Part shown: piece by piece, positions 1 through 8,409 of the stretch | How positions within the stretch are numbered: position 1 is the stretch's first letter | How the letters are laid out: every line of letters begins with the position of its first letter | Source of the DNA: Marinitoga lauensis | GTDB lineage: Bacteria > Thermotogota > Thermotogae > Petrotogales > Petrotogaceae | Assembly: GCF_004135675.1 (NCBI RefSeq) | Contig: NZ_QHLX01000005.1 | Location: 62,001-126,000 of the forward strand | Direction of reading: 5' to 3' | Length of the DNA stretch: 64,000 bases | The notes under the pieces: generated by a model | What the model saw: the letters and a program-made list of their open reading frames with translations, nothing else | The model's database searches: none | Told to the model about the DNA's origin: nothing | Translations under genes and position numbers: made by a program

Positions 1-839
1 TCACCTATTTCTGTATTGCCAAAAATGAAGGTCATTGGATGAATAATCGTATCCTGCCCAATTTTTACTTCAGGTGAAATATAAGTAGTATCAGGATCGA
101 TTATTGTAACACCATTAATCATTAAATTTTTTAATGTTCTTTCTTTTAATATTTTTTCCGCTTCTGCAAGTTGAATTCTATTATTTATTCCCAATACTTC
201 AGAGAAATCTTCGAGCGTATAAGTTTCAACATTATCTAAAAATTTAGGTACATCTGTTAAATAATATTCACCTTGATTATTATTTGGTTTTATTTTAAAT
301 AAACCTTCTAATAATTTTGATCCTTTGAAAACAACAAAACCTGCGTTTACTTCTTTAATTTTTTTCTGTTCTTCATTTGTGTCAACATCTTCTACTATAT
401 CAATAAATTTTCCTATTTCATTCTTTATTATTCTTCCATAACCTGTTGGGTTATTTAAAATAGCTGTTAATATTGTTGCATCAGCATTTGTATTTCTATG
501 TTTTTCAAGAAGATTTTTTAATGTCTTTTCTGTAATTAAAGGTGTATCACCATATAATATTAATATATCTTCATCAGCTATAAAATCTTTTGCAGACATC
601 ACAGCATGACCTGTTCCTAATTGTTCCATTTGATAAAAAACCTCAATATCATCTGGAAGTATTTTCTTAACCAATTCATTTTTATGACCTAAAACTACAC
701 CAATTTTTGAAGGGTTTAATTTTTTAGCAGTATCTATAACCCAATTTATCAATTCTTTTCCCATTATTTTATGCATTACTTTAGGATATTTTGATTTCAT
801 TCTTTTACCTAATCCAGCAGCTAGAATTAAAACTCGCAT
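1..839 (-). CDS. glmU: GlmU, N-acetylglucosamine-1-phosphate uridyltransferase (3' end outside window)
   Basis: The first ~280 residues of the bifunctional cytoplasmic enzyme that makes UDP-GlcNAc for peptidoglycan. The N-terminus reads MRVLILAAGLGKRMKS, the nucleotide-binding loop of sugar-phosphate pyrophosphorylases. It is followed by LGHKNE, QLGTGHAVM, LYGDTPLI and a VNAGFVVF segment, all typical of the uridyltransferase domain. The visible end (INGVTIIDPDTTYI and KIGQDTIIHP) is the start of the left-handed beta-helix acetyltransferase domain, so the enzyme is probably full-length GlmU. The ATG at 839 has a GGGGTG-type ribosome site just upstream, and a TATAAT -10 box lies at 858-863 on the minus strand without a clear -35. 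The reading frame is open throughout, unlike many neighbours. Confidence 0.95.
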   Translation of the reverse strand, partial: MRVLILAAGLGKRMKSKYPKVMHKIMGKELINWVIDTAKKLNPSKIGVVLGHKNELVKKILPDDIEVFYQMEQLGTGHAVMSAKDFIADEDILILYGDTPLITEKTLKNLLEKHRNTNADATILTAILNNPTGYGRIIKNEIGKFIDIVEDVDTNEEQKKIKEVNAGFVVFKGSKLLEGLFKIKPNNNQGEYYLTDVPKFLDNVETYTLEDFSEVLGINNRIQLAEAEKILKERTLKNLMINGVTIIDPDTTYISPEVKIGQDTIIHPMTFIFGNTEIG

Positions 840-910
840 AACACACCCCGACACAATATTATACAATATATATTTTAACATTATTTTCATTAATTAAAAT
901 TAAGATATTA

Positions 911-1468
911 TCACAATTTCTTCAAAGCTTGCGTAATAATATTTTCTAAAGGAAGATTTTCTATATCCATATTTTTTAAGACTCTGTATATCGCATTTCT
1001 ATCAAATCCTAGAGCTTCTAATGCATCTAAAGCGTCATTTAATTTATTATTATTACCGGACGATATGAATGAATCAAATTTATTTTTTAATTCATTTGCA
1101 ATCCTTTCAGCGGTTTTTTTACCAACTCCCGGTAATTTGGATAATCCATTAATATCATTTGCAGATATCATAGTAGCTATATTTTCTGCATCAGCATTTT
1201 GAAGCATTTTTAATGCGCTTTTTGCACCAAGCTTAGAAACTTTTTTTAAATTAATAAACATATTCCTTTCAAGGGCGTCATAAAATAAGTATAAAGAAAT
1301 ATTTCTTTCGTTAACATCAAGAAATGATTCAAAAATATATTCCTCGTTTTCTTTACAATTTTTTAGTATTCTATATGTTGGAATACTTTCAAAAAAGAAA
1401 TTTCCTACTTGTATTATAATTTCCTCAGTATCTAATTTATTTATAATTCCTTTAACTTTTCTTATCAT
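911..1468 (-). CDS. ruvA: RuvA, Holliday junction branch migration protein
   Basis: DNA-binding subunit of the RuvABC complex, which recognises Holliday junctions and loads the RuvB motor. The 185-residue length is normal. The N-terminal OB-fold part starts MIRKVKGIINK. Tandem helix-hairpin-helix motifs sit around residues 70-125, the second being SKLPGVGKKTAERIANELK. A short C-terminal three-helix domain (DALEALGFDRNAIYRVL) would contact RuvB. The ATG overlaps the folC stop region by one base, so the two genes are probably co-transcribed downstream of valS. ruvB and ruvC are not in the window. Confidence 0.95.
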   Translation of the reverse strand: MIRKVKGIINKLDTEEIIIQVGNFFFESIPTYRILKNCKENEEYIFESFLDVNERNISLYLFYDALERNMFINLKKVSKLGAKSALKMLQNADAENIATMISANDINGLSKLPGVGKKTAERIANELKNKFDSFISSGNNNKLNDALDALEALGFDRNAIYRVLKNMDIENLPLENIITQALKKL

Positions 1469-2784
1469 TAAATTTCCTCCAGATTAAGCATATATCCTCT
1501 TATTTTTCCAACTAAATACAATGAACCAGTAACAAAATAATAATCGTATGGAGTAGATAATAATCTGTTAAAAGCTTCAATAGGATTTTTTATAAAGATT
1601 ACATTATTTGATATATTTTTAAATAAATTATAGACATTTTCAGGATTAGTTGATCGTTTATTTGGAACCTGAGTAACGATAATATAATCAAATTCATTTG
1701 CCATTATTTTTACCATACCATCAATATCTTTATCATCTAAAATTCCAATTAATGCGGCTTTTTTAAAATTTTTTAGATATGTTTTAATAGAATTTTTTAA
1801 AGCTAAAGCACCTGAAATATTATGAGCGCCTTCAAGAATAACATTTTTGTTTTTATATTCAATTAATTCAAATCTACCTTCCCAGATAAACTCTTTTAAA
1901 GCTTTTTTTGTTTTTTCTATATCGAGGCTTTTTTCTATTTTTTCAAAATAACTTTCTACAGCCATAACAGCTGTTGAAACATTATAAGGTTGATAAGTTC
2001 CATTAGCTTTGTATACTAAATTATTTATTTCGTTATAAGGACTTTTATAATCAATAGAATTCCAGTTTAAAGAAAATGCAGAATTATTGAAATAGAAATC
2101 TTTGTTAAATTGAAAAATGTTTTTTATTCCAACTTCATTAGCTCTTTCAAAAATAACTTTTTTAGCTGATTCATTTATTTTACCCAATACAAGATTGTTA
2201 TTCTTTTTGATTATACCAGCTTTTTCAAAAGCAATTTCCTCTAAAGTATTTCCTAATAAATTCATATGATCGTATTGTATGGTTGTAATTACAGAAACAT
2301 CTGATAAAACTACATTTGTTGCATCAAGTCTCCCACCTAAACCAACTTCTAAGACAGCAACATCAATATTATTATTTGAAAAATATTTTAAAGCTAATGC
2401 TGTTATTATTTCGAAGAAAGAGGGTGACATTTCTTCTTTCATAGCATCCATTTTCTCAATGGGCATTATCATTTCGTTTAACGTTTCAATAAATTCTTCG
2501 TTTTTTATTGGTTTTCCATTTATTTTAATTCTTTCTGATATATGCGTTAAATGTGGTGATGTAAATAGTCCAACTTTTAATCCGTGTGCTTTTAATATAT
2601 CATGTATAGCTCTTGAAGTACTTCCTTTTCCGTTTGTACCTGTTACATGAATAACGGGGAAATCCTTTTGAGGATTTCCCAATAATTCACATAATTTATT
2701 AATTCTTTCTAAACCATATTTTATTCTTGTACCACCGCGTCTGTCATATATATAATTCACAGCATCTTTTAAATTAGAAATCAT
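1468..2784 (-). CDS. folC: FolC, folylpolyglutamate synthase / dihydrofolate synthase
   Basis: A 438-residue Mur-ligase-family enzyme that adds glutamate to folates and may also make dihydrofolate from dihydropteroate. The ATP loop HVTGTNGKGSTSRA lies near residue 45. Other family hallmarks are SPHLTHISERIKING, EVGLGGRLDATNV, TTIQYDHMNLLG and, in the C-terminal domain, EGAHNISGALAL. In the last motif the family usually has Asp-Gly-Ala-His, and here Glu replaces Asp. The gene sits one base after valS and overlaps the ruvA start, giving a tight valS-folC-ruvA operon; valS-folC is a common bacterial pairing. The frame is intact. Confidence 0.93.
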   Translation of the reverse strand: MISNLKDAVNYIYDRRGGTRIKYGLERINKLCELLGNPQKDFPVIHVTGTNGKGSTSRAIHDILKAHGLKVGLFTSPHLTHISERIKINGKPIKNEEFIETLNEMIMPIEKMDAMKEEMSPSFFEIITALALKYFSNNNIDVAVLEVGLGGRLDATNVVLSDVSVITTIQYDHMNLLGNTLEEIAFEKAGIIKKNNNLVLGKINESAKKVIFERANEVGIKNIFQFNKDFYFNNSAFSLNWNSIDYKSPYNEINNLVYKANGTYQPYNVSTAVMAVESYFEKIEKSLDIEKTKKALKEFIWEGRFELIEYKNKNVILEGAHNISGALALKNSIKTYLKNFKKAALIGILDDKDIDGMVKIMANEFDYIIVTQVPNKRSTNPENVYNLFKNISNNVIFIKNPIEAFNRLLSTPYDYYFVTGSLYLVGKIRGYMLNLEEI

Positions 2785-2785
2785 A

Positions 2786-5403
2786 TTACTTTAACTCCTC
2801 TAATAATTTTTCTAATTTATCAATTTGGCTTTTTACAAAAGCATGTTTTTCTTTTACTTCTTCAATAACATCTTCCGGTGCCTTTGACATAAAATTAGCA
2901 TTGTTTATTTTTTTATCATATTTCATAAATTCTTTTTCCAACTTTTCTTTCTTTTTGTTTAATCTAATTCTTTCTGCTTCTATATCTATTAATTCACCTA
3001 ATTTCACATATGCTTCTATCGTATCATCCACATATGAAGTAGCTGCTTTAGACGGTTTAGATTCCACTACTTCAAGGGTTGTAACAAAAGATAATTCTTT
3101 TATAATTTTTTCATTATTTTTAATCCAACTATTATCGCCTAATGTTTTATATGCAACTTCAACCTTGGTAATTTGAGGTATATTTATTTCTGCTTTAACA
3201 TTTCTTATGCCTCTTATAAATTCTTTGATCTTTTCAAACTCATTTTCTTCATTTTCAAATTCATGTTCTTTGTTATATTCTGGCCATTTTGCTGTGATTA
3301 AATATTTTTCATCTGTTATTTTTGGGAGATTTTGCCATAATTCCTCTGTTAAGAATGGCATAAATGGATGTAATAATCTTAAAGATGAATCTAAAACTCT
3401 TACCAATACGTTTTGAGCAATTTTTTTATTTTCGGATTTTAATCTGTTTTTAACTGCTTCTATATACCAATCACAATATTCGTTCCAGAAGAAATCATAT
3501 AATGCTCTCGCAGCAATATTAAATTCATATCCTTTAAGCGCATCAGTTACGATTTTTATTGTTTTGTTTAGTTTAGAAAGCATCCATTTGTCTTCTATCT
3601 CTAACATATCTGGAGTAAGTTCTATTTTCTCAAAATCATCCATATTTAATAATACGAACCTTGTAGCATTCCATATTTTATTTGCAAATTTTGAATAAGA
3701 TTCAAATGCTTGTGGATCCAATTTTATGTCTCTTCCCTGTGCTGCCAATATAGCTAATGTAAATCTCATTGGGTCCGCACCAAATTTTTCAATTATTTCT
3801 AATGGGTCGATACCATTACCTAAGGATTTTGACATTTTTCTTCCATATTTATCTCTAACTAATTGATGTATATATACATCAGAGAAAGGTTTATTATCCA
3901 TGAACTTTTCGCCCATTACAACCATTCTTGCTACCCAGAAGAATATAATATCAAATCCAGTTACTAATAAATCCGTAGGATAATATTTTTTTAGATCATC
4001 AGTTTCTTCTGGCCAGCCTAATGTTGAGAAAGGCCATAATGCAGAACTAAACCAGGTATCTAATACATCTTCGTCCTGTCTGATATTGGTAGAACCACAT
4101 TTCTGACATGTATGTATATCTTCTTCAGAAACATTAATATGTCCACAATCATCACAATACCATACAGGGATTCTATGACCCACCATAATTGTCTTGATAT
4201 ACACCAATCTCTAATTTCATTCATCCAGTTTAAATAAACCTTTTTCCATCTTCCAGGATAGAATTTTATATCGGCTTTTTCAACAGCTTCAATAGCTTTT
4301 TCTGCTAATGGTTTCATTTTTACAAACCACTGATCTAATAAGAATGGTTCTACAACTGTATCACATCTATAACAATGACCTACAGAATGTGTCATTTCTT
4401 CAATTTTGATTAAATATCCCTCTTTTTCTAGGTCTTCTACTATAGCTTTTCTGGCTTCTTTTCTATCCAATCCGGCATATTTACCGCCATTTTCATTTAT
4501 TTTAGCAAATTCATCCATTATTTGAACGGTTTCTAAATTATGTCTTTGTCCCATTAAATAATCATTAGGATCATGAGCAGGAGTAACTTTTAATGCACCA
4601 GTACCAAAAGAAGGGTCTACGTATTTATCTGCAATAATAGGTATTTCTCTTCCAACCAATGGTAATATAGCAACTTTACCAACATAATCCTTATACCGCT
4701 CATCAGAAGGGTGAACAGCTATTGCGGTATCTCCGAGCATTGTTTCAGGTCTTGTTGTTGCTATTATTATGTAATTATCTTCACCTTTTATAGGATATTT
4801 TATATGGTAAAATGCACCTTGTTCATCTTTGTGTTCAACTTCTTCATCAGATAAAACTGTTCCACAGCTCGGACACCAGTTTACTATGTATTTCCCTTTA
4901 TATATTAACCCTTCGTTGTATAACTCAACAAATACTTTTCTAACGGCTTTGTTTAAACCTTCATCTAAGGTGAATCTTTCTCTTGACCAATCAACAGAAG
5001 CACCAATTGCCATTATTTGTTTTTTAATGTGGTCTCTATATTCATTAGCCCATTTCCAGACTCTAGCTATAAACTCTTCCCTGCCGTAATCTTCTTTTCG
5101 TTTTCCTTCGCTTTTCATTAAGAACTTTTCTACAACATGTTGAGTCGCAATACCTGCATGGTCTTCTCCAGGTAACCACAATGTATCTTTTCCCTGCATT
5201 CTATTAAAACGAGTAATTATATCCTGTAAAGATATATTTAAAGCATGTCCCATATGTATTTTTCCTGTTATATTCGGTGGAGGTATAACCATTGAGAATT
5301 TTCCATTTCCTTCTCCTTTTGCTTTAAACAATTCATTGTCGATCCAGAACTTATACCATTTTGTTTCAATTTCGTTTGGTGTATATCTTTTTCCAATATC
5401 CAT
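2786..5403 (-). CDS. valS: ValS, valyl-tRNA synthetase (apparent single-base frameshift)
   Basis: Class I synthetase charging tRNA-Val. The N-terminal part (5403 down to about 4180) carries [15 protein letters not shown] (HIGH motif) and the editing domain with [12 protein letters not shown]. The C-terminal part carries [19 protein letters not shown], the KMSKS motif [14 protein letters not shown] and a C-terminal coiled coil. The frame breaks at the family sequence [20 protein letters not shown]: the C run at 4179-4181 is one base short (TGGTGGGTCAT instead of TGGTGGGGTCAT). Restoring one base gives about 872 residues, normal for ValS. Because the enzyme is essential, a sequencing error is much likelier than a real pseudogene. 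The ATG at 5403 follows AGGAGGT. Confidence 0.95.
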
Positions 5404-5436
5404 ACTTTTACCTCCTAAACGATTATTATTTATACA

Positions 5437-5465
5437 ATTATACTTTAATGATGTTAATAATTCAA
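5437..5465 (-). promoter_or_regulatory. Sigma-70-type promoter of the valS-folC-ruvA operon
   Basis: On the minus strand TTGAAT (5460-5465) and TATAAT (5437-5442) are separated by exactly 17 bases. The -10 box lies about 35 bases upstream of the valS start. No operator-like repeat or T-box leader is visible in the short leader. Confidence 0.75.
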
Positions 5466-5502
5466 GGGATTTTTTGATAAATTATAGAAAAATAATTATG
5501 GG

Positions 5503-5943
5503 GTGACCTATATTAACGAGAAAAAATCATTTAAGTATATTATATTGATATTATCAGTTTCATCTTTTGTGTTGATATTAACACTATCCTTTATATATAT
5601 TTTTTATATAAAAGATTTATTTCAAATAAATCTAACAGACGAAAAATGCATAAATATAATAAAAGGGAGCTCTTTTTATGGCTACCCGGATAAAGAAATA
5701 GGTGTATATTTTGATTCATTTTTTTCTAATACAAAGTGGTATTGTGTTAGAAATTTTGGTAAAATTAACGTTGTATTTGAAGGCGATGCATATTATTTTG
5801 GTAAATTTGCAAGATTTAAAATTATTTTCGATGTAAAAAAAACCATTAAAACCAAAACTATACAACCTATTGAATATACTGCAGATGGGGAAAAGATACT
5901 TTATACAGACTTTTTGAATTTAATAAATACAATATTCAGGTGA
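5503..5943 (+). CDS. Hypothetical membrane-anchored protein
   Basis: I do not recognise this protein of about 146 residues. A hydrophobic segment (YIILILSVSSFVLILTLSFIYIFYI, about residues 12-36) suggests a single N-terminal membrane anchor, followed by a ~105-residue basic and aromatic domain on the other side. The start is uncertain: a GTG at 5503 lies inside the only ribosome-site-like stretch (GGGGTGA), so translation may begin slightly downstream at a non-ATG codon, or a base may be missing here. The gene is divergent from valS and 9 bases upstream of the next gene, with which it probably forms a two-gene unit ending at the shared terminator before rplT. Confidence 0.6.
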   Translation: MTYINEKKSFKYIILILSVSSFVLILTLSFIYIFYIKDLFQINLTDEKCINIIKGSSFYGYPDKEIGVYFDSFFSNTKWYCVRNFGKINVVFEGDAYYFGKFARFKIIFDVKKTIKTKTIQPIEYTADGEKILYTDFLNLINTIFR

Positions 5944-5952
5944 GGTGGGATA

Positions 5953-6759
5953 TTGAAATTTGAATATGATTTAAGTAATATTAAAAAGATAAAAAATATA
6001 GCTATAAAATACTTTAAAGAAAAAAAGGGTAAATTAGCTGATGAATATGATCATTTAATAGGATTTTCTATTTTTGATATTAATAATAAATTTCCTAGTT
6101 TAAATCTTTTTTTGATAGTGAAATGAGATTTTTTTTTGCTTTAACTCCAGATAAACCTTCAAGATATATGAGTTCTCTATATCCTCAAAAAATAGAAAAC
6201 GATACAATCGATTTTTTTAAAGATCAATATTTTATATTAGCAAAAAAATATAATAAAACAGTTAATATTACATCAAGTATATCAATTTATCAATCACCGT
6301 TTATAATACCAAGTTATTATATTAAAGGTGATGAAGGGCTTATTAAAAAATATGTATTATCAGAAAGATTAAAAGGTTTAAAATACATATCTTTATATAA
6401 ATATATAGATTATGAATTATTAGATTTTATTTTAAGGTCATATAATACTTGGTATTTTCAGGGATCTATTTATATTATTTTTTAAATGAAGTACATTTTG
6501 TTTTTGATATTCCCAGAATATTGAAAATAAAACATTAATAATAGAGATTGGAAAAATAGCAAAATCATACTTAACTAAGAAAAATTTAATACTAAGGGAT
6601 TCATATAAAATTCCAGATATGAATATAAAAAATCCAGTTTTAATGGTGTTAAAGACTAATATCTGGAATTTAAAAGAAATAGATTTAGAAAAAATCAAAA
6701 AAGATATAAATGAAAAAATAGATAAAGCTTATAGTAGTGTAATAAGTATCTTTAAATAA
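5953..6759 (+). CDS. Hypothetical protein, three apparent frameshifts
   Basis: This unrecognised protein is readable only across three frame changes, near 6107-6113 (T run), 6475-6483 (T run) and 6522-6530. Each is corrected by one inserted base, giving about 269 residues. It begins at a TTG (5953) after GAGGTGGG with KFEYDLSNIKKIKNIA, continues through MRFFFALTPDKPSRYMSS and ends DLEKIKKDINEKIDKAYSSV. No signal peptide, membrane helix or known motif is evident. The consistent coding character across all four frame segments argues for one gene with sequence errors rather than decay. It ends inside the convergent terminator shared with rplT. Confidence 0.6.
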
Positions 6760-6795
6760 TATTTGAGGCACCTTTAGGTGCCTCAAATATTATTT
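6754..6795. terminator. Bidirectional hairpin terminator between convergent genes
   Basis: A perfect 20-bp inverted repeat (6754-6773 and 6776-6795) with a TT loop has a GC-rich core GAGGCACCT/AGGTGCCTC and AT-rich flanks that act as U tracts in either direction. It overlaps the last codons of both the upstream plus-strand gene and rplT on the minus strand. Confidence 0.85.
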
Positions 6796-7146
6796 AGATA
6801 AAGCTTCTTTAGCTATATTTACATATTCTTTGAAAGCTTCATAATCATTTACAGCAAGTTCAGACAACATTTTTCTATTGATATTTACACCTGCTAACTT
6901 TAAACCATGAATCAAATCATTATATTTTAATCCTTCATTTCTAGCTGCAGCGTTAATTCTTGTTATCCAGAGTCTTCTGAAGTCTCTTTTCTTTTGCTTT
7001 CTTCCAGCATAAGCATATTTTCCTGATCTAAAGAATTGTTGTTTTGCTAAAACATACCTTCTACTAAGAGCTCCTCTATAACCTTTAGCAGCTTTTAAAT
7101 ATTTTTTTCTTTTTTTTCTTGCGTGAACAGCTCTTTTAACTCTCAT
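6790..7146 (-). CDS. rplT: Ribosomal protein L20
   Basis: A 118-residue basic 23S rRNA-binding protein needed early in 50S assembly. The sequence MRVKRAVHARKKRKKYLKAAKGYRG with FRRLWITRINAAARNEGLKY is diagnostic for L20. It is the last gene of infC-rpmI-rplT, the conserved IF3-L35-L20 operon. In other bacteria L20 represses this operon through its leader or the infC-rpmI region, and a candidate structured leader is annotated upstream of infC here. The stop codon lies in the convergent terminator. Confidence 0.98.
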   Translation of the reverse strand: MRVKRAVHARKKRKKYLKAAKGYRGALSRRYVLAKQQFFRSGKYAYAGRKQKKRDFRRLWITRINAAARNEGLKYNDLIHGLKLAGVNINRKMLSELAVNDYEAFKEYVNIAKEALSK

Positions 7147-7179
7147 TTATTGTCTCTCCTTTCAATTGTTTTTTATTTA

Positions 7180-7374
7180 TTATTTCAATCCAAGTAATCT
7201 TTCTACTTTTTCATTTAATCCAGTTGGAACATCCTTGTATTGATGCAATCTTTTCATTCTTTTTTTACCTCTTATTCTTGTGTTATGTCCTACATTTGAT
7301 CTTCTCATTCTTATTTTTCCAGAACCTGTAACTTTAAATCTTTTAGCTGATGCAGAATGTCTTTTAACTTTCAT
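7180..7374 (-). CDS. rpmI: Ribosomal protein L35
   Basis: A 64-residue very basic protein of the 50S subunit. MKVKRHSASAKRFKVTGSGK followed by RRSNVGHNTRIRGKKRMKRL matches the L35 family over its full length. It is the middle gene of the infC-rpmI-rplT operon, with an AGGAGG ribosome site before the ATG. Confidence 0.97.
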   Translation of the reverse strand: MKVKRHSASAKRFKVTGSGKIRMRRSNVGHNTRIRGKKRMKRLHQYKDVPTGLNEKVERLLGLK

Positions 7375-7392
7375 AATTAGTCCTCCTTTAAA

Positions 7393-7917
7393 TTATTTTT
7401 TTGTTTTTGGGGATAAAATCATATCCATGTCTCTTCCAGCCATCTTAGGCGCTCTTGTAACTTCTGCAATATCTTCAACGTCTTTAATAACTTTATTTAA
7501 TATTTCTTTTCCTTTATCAGTAAACATAATATCTCTACCTAAAAACATTACGACAACTCTAACTTTGTTCCCGTCTTCAAGAAAAGTTCTAATCCTTCTA
7601 ACTTTTGTATTAAAATCGTGTTCGTCAATTCGTAATCTGAATTTCATTTCTTTTAATATCTGTTTTTTCTGTTTTTTCTTAGCTTCTTTTTCTCTTTTTT
7701 CTTTTTCATATTTGTATTTACCATAATCCATAATCTTTGCAACTGGTGGATTAGAATTTGGAGCAACTAATACTAAATCGAGTCCTTCTTGATAAGCTAA
7801 TTGTAAAGCTTTTTTCGTTTCCATTATACCCAACTGTTCTCCACTTTTACCTATAACTCTAACTTCCTTTACCCTGATCTCTTCGTTTCTCAATGTTGTA
7901 TCTTTTGATTTCTTAAT
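7393..7917 (-). CDS. infC: Translation initiation factor IF-3 (ATT start codon)
   Basis: A factor that keeps 30S subunits free and proofreads start codons. The N-domain reads KDTTLRNEEIRVKEVRVIG, a lysine-rich linker surrounds residue 80, and the C-domain contains EMKFRLRIDEHDFNTKVRR and VVVMFLGRD. No ATG or GTG lies at the right place. An upstream in-frame ATG (near 8004) would place translation through a terminator hairpin. AGGAGG (7924-7929 region) is followed after 7 bases by ATT at 7915-7917, which gives 174 residues, the normal IF3 length. ATT is also the infC start in Escherichia coli, where it allows IF3 to repress its own translation; the same is inferred here. Confidence 0.93.
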   Translation of the reverse strand: MKKSKDTTLRNEEIRVKEVRVIGKSGEQLGIMETKKALQLAYQEGLDLVLVAPNSNPPVAKIMDYGKYKYEKEKREKEAKKKQKKQILKEMKFRLRIDEHDFNTKVRRIRTFLEDGNKVRVVVMFLGRDIMFTDKGKEILNKVIKDVEDIAEVTRAPKMAGRDMDMILSPKTKK

Positions 7918-7934
7918 ACTTATCCCTCCTATTC

Positions 7935-7959
7935 TTTTTACACCTACATGGTGTAAAAA
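7935..7959 (-). promoter_or_regulatory. Hairpin in the infC 5' leader
   Basis: An inverted repeat with 10-bp arms (7935-7944 and 7950-7959) and a 5-base loop lies just upstream of the infC ribosome site. It has no obvious terminator role because the following bases are not a U tract. It could modulate ribosome access, but this is inference. Confidence 0.45.
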
Positions 7960-7971
7960 ACGATGAATATA

Positions 7972-8002
7972 TAAATTAAAAAGGGTGGAGTAAACTCCAC
8001 CC
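7972..8002 (-). terminator. Intrinsic terminator (possible attenuator) between the tRNA operon and infC
   Basis: On the minus strand GGGTGGAG and CTCCACCC form an 8-9 bp GC-rich stem with a TAAA loop (7983-8002), followed directly by TTTTTAATTT. It lies about 55 bases before the infC start and after the structured element at 8026-8085. It may end the tRNA transcript, act as an attenuator for infC, or both. Confidence 0.8.
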
Positions 8003-8025
8003 AAGTATTTCCCATTATTTCTAAA

Positions 8026-8085
8026 CCCCTGACGGCTAAATCACCCGAGGTGGGAAGCAACTGGGTGGCTTCCGCTTTTCACATG
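8026..8085 (-). promoter_or_regulatory. Structured RNA element, candidate L20/infC operon leader
   Basis: This is a GC-rich island in an AT-rich background. On the minus strand GGAAGC (8073-8068) can pair with GCTTCC (8058-8053), and CACCC inside that loop (8067-8063) can pair with GGGTG (8046-8042), making a compact H-type pseudoknot. The CCACCC of the loop is also complementary to the 5' arm (GGGTGG) of the downstream terminator, so an antiterminator pairing is possible. Position before infC-rpmI-rplT suggests autoregulation by L20, but I did not recognise a known family consensus. Confidence 0.45.
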
Positions 8086-8110
8086 AATAAATAACACATA
8101 TTAAATAAAC

Positions 8111-8186
8111 TGGTGGGCCATGCGGGATTCGAACCCACGGCCTACTGATTAAGAGTCAGCCGCTCTACCAGCTGAGCTAATGGCCC
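8111..8186 (-). tRNA. tRNA-Lys (anticodon CTT)
   Basis: A full cloverleaf reads on the minus strand: acceptor GGGCCAT/ATGGCCC, D arm GCTC..GAGC, anticodon loop CTCTTAA, T arm with GGTTCGAATCC, and an encoded CCA end. It is the last tRNA of a three-gene operon. Confidence 0.97.
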
Positions 8187-8201
8187 ACACAACATCAAAT
8201 A

Positions 8202-8276
8202 TGGCACGCCCGGAGGACTTGAACCCCCAGCCTGCGATTTTGGAGACCGCCGCTCTACCAATTGAGCTACAGGCGT
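8202..8276 (-). tRNA. tRNA-Trp (anticodon CCA)
   Basis: A minus-strand cloverleaf with acceptor ACGCCTG/CGGGCGT (one G-U pair), anticodon loop CTCCAAA, T loop GGTTCAAGTCC and encoded CCA. It is the middle gene of the tRNA operon. Confidence 0.97.
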
Positions 8277-8284
8277 GTTATTAT

Positions 8285-8357
8285 TGGCTGGGAGGGAGGA
8301 CTCGAACCTCCATCGGCGGATCCAGAGTCCGCTGTCCTGCCATTAGACGACCTCCCA
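8285..8357 (-). tRNA. tRNA-Gln (anticodon CTG)
   Basis: A minus-strand cloverleaf with acceptor TGGGAGG/CCTCCCA, anticodon stem GCGGA/TCCGC with loop CTCTGGA, T loop GGTTCGAGTCC and encoded CCA. It is the first gene after the promoter at 8369-8397. Confidence 0.95.
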
Positions 8358-8368
8358 AGACAGATAGT

Positions 8369-8397
8369 ATTATAACATTATTTTTGCAATTAGTCAA
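8369..8397 (-). promoter_or_regulatory. Promoter of the Gln-Trp-Lys tRNA operon
   Basis: On the minus strand TTGACT (8392-8397) and TATAAT (8369-8374) are 17 bases apart and 11 bases before the tRNA-Gln 5' end, a near-consensus strong promoter. Confidence 0.88.
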
Positions 8398-8409
8398 CGC
8401 CTATTCTTT

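Noticed and set aside
2786..5403. Two-subunit (split) valyl-tRNA synthetase
   Set aside because: The two halves meet inside a conserved motif and overlap in different frames, and one added G restores it.
7393..8004. Longer IF3 reading frame starting at an ATG near 8004
   Set aside because: It would translate through the terminator and hairpin; the family N-terminus and the ribosome site fit ATT 7917.
8026..8085. 6S RNA 3' arm
   Set aside because: The complementary 5' arm would have to lie inside the tRNA genes upstream; no closing stem was found.
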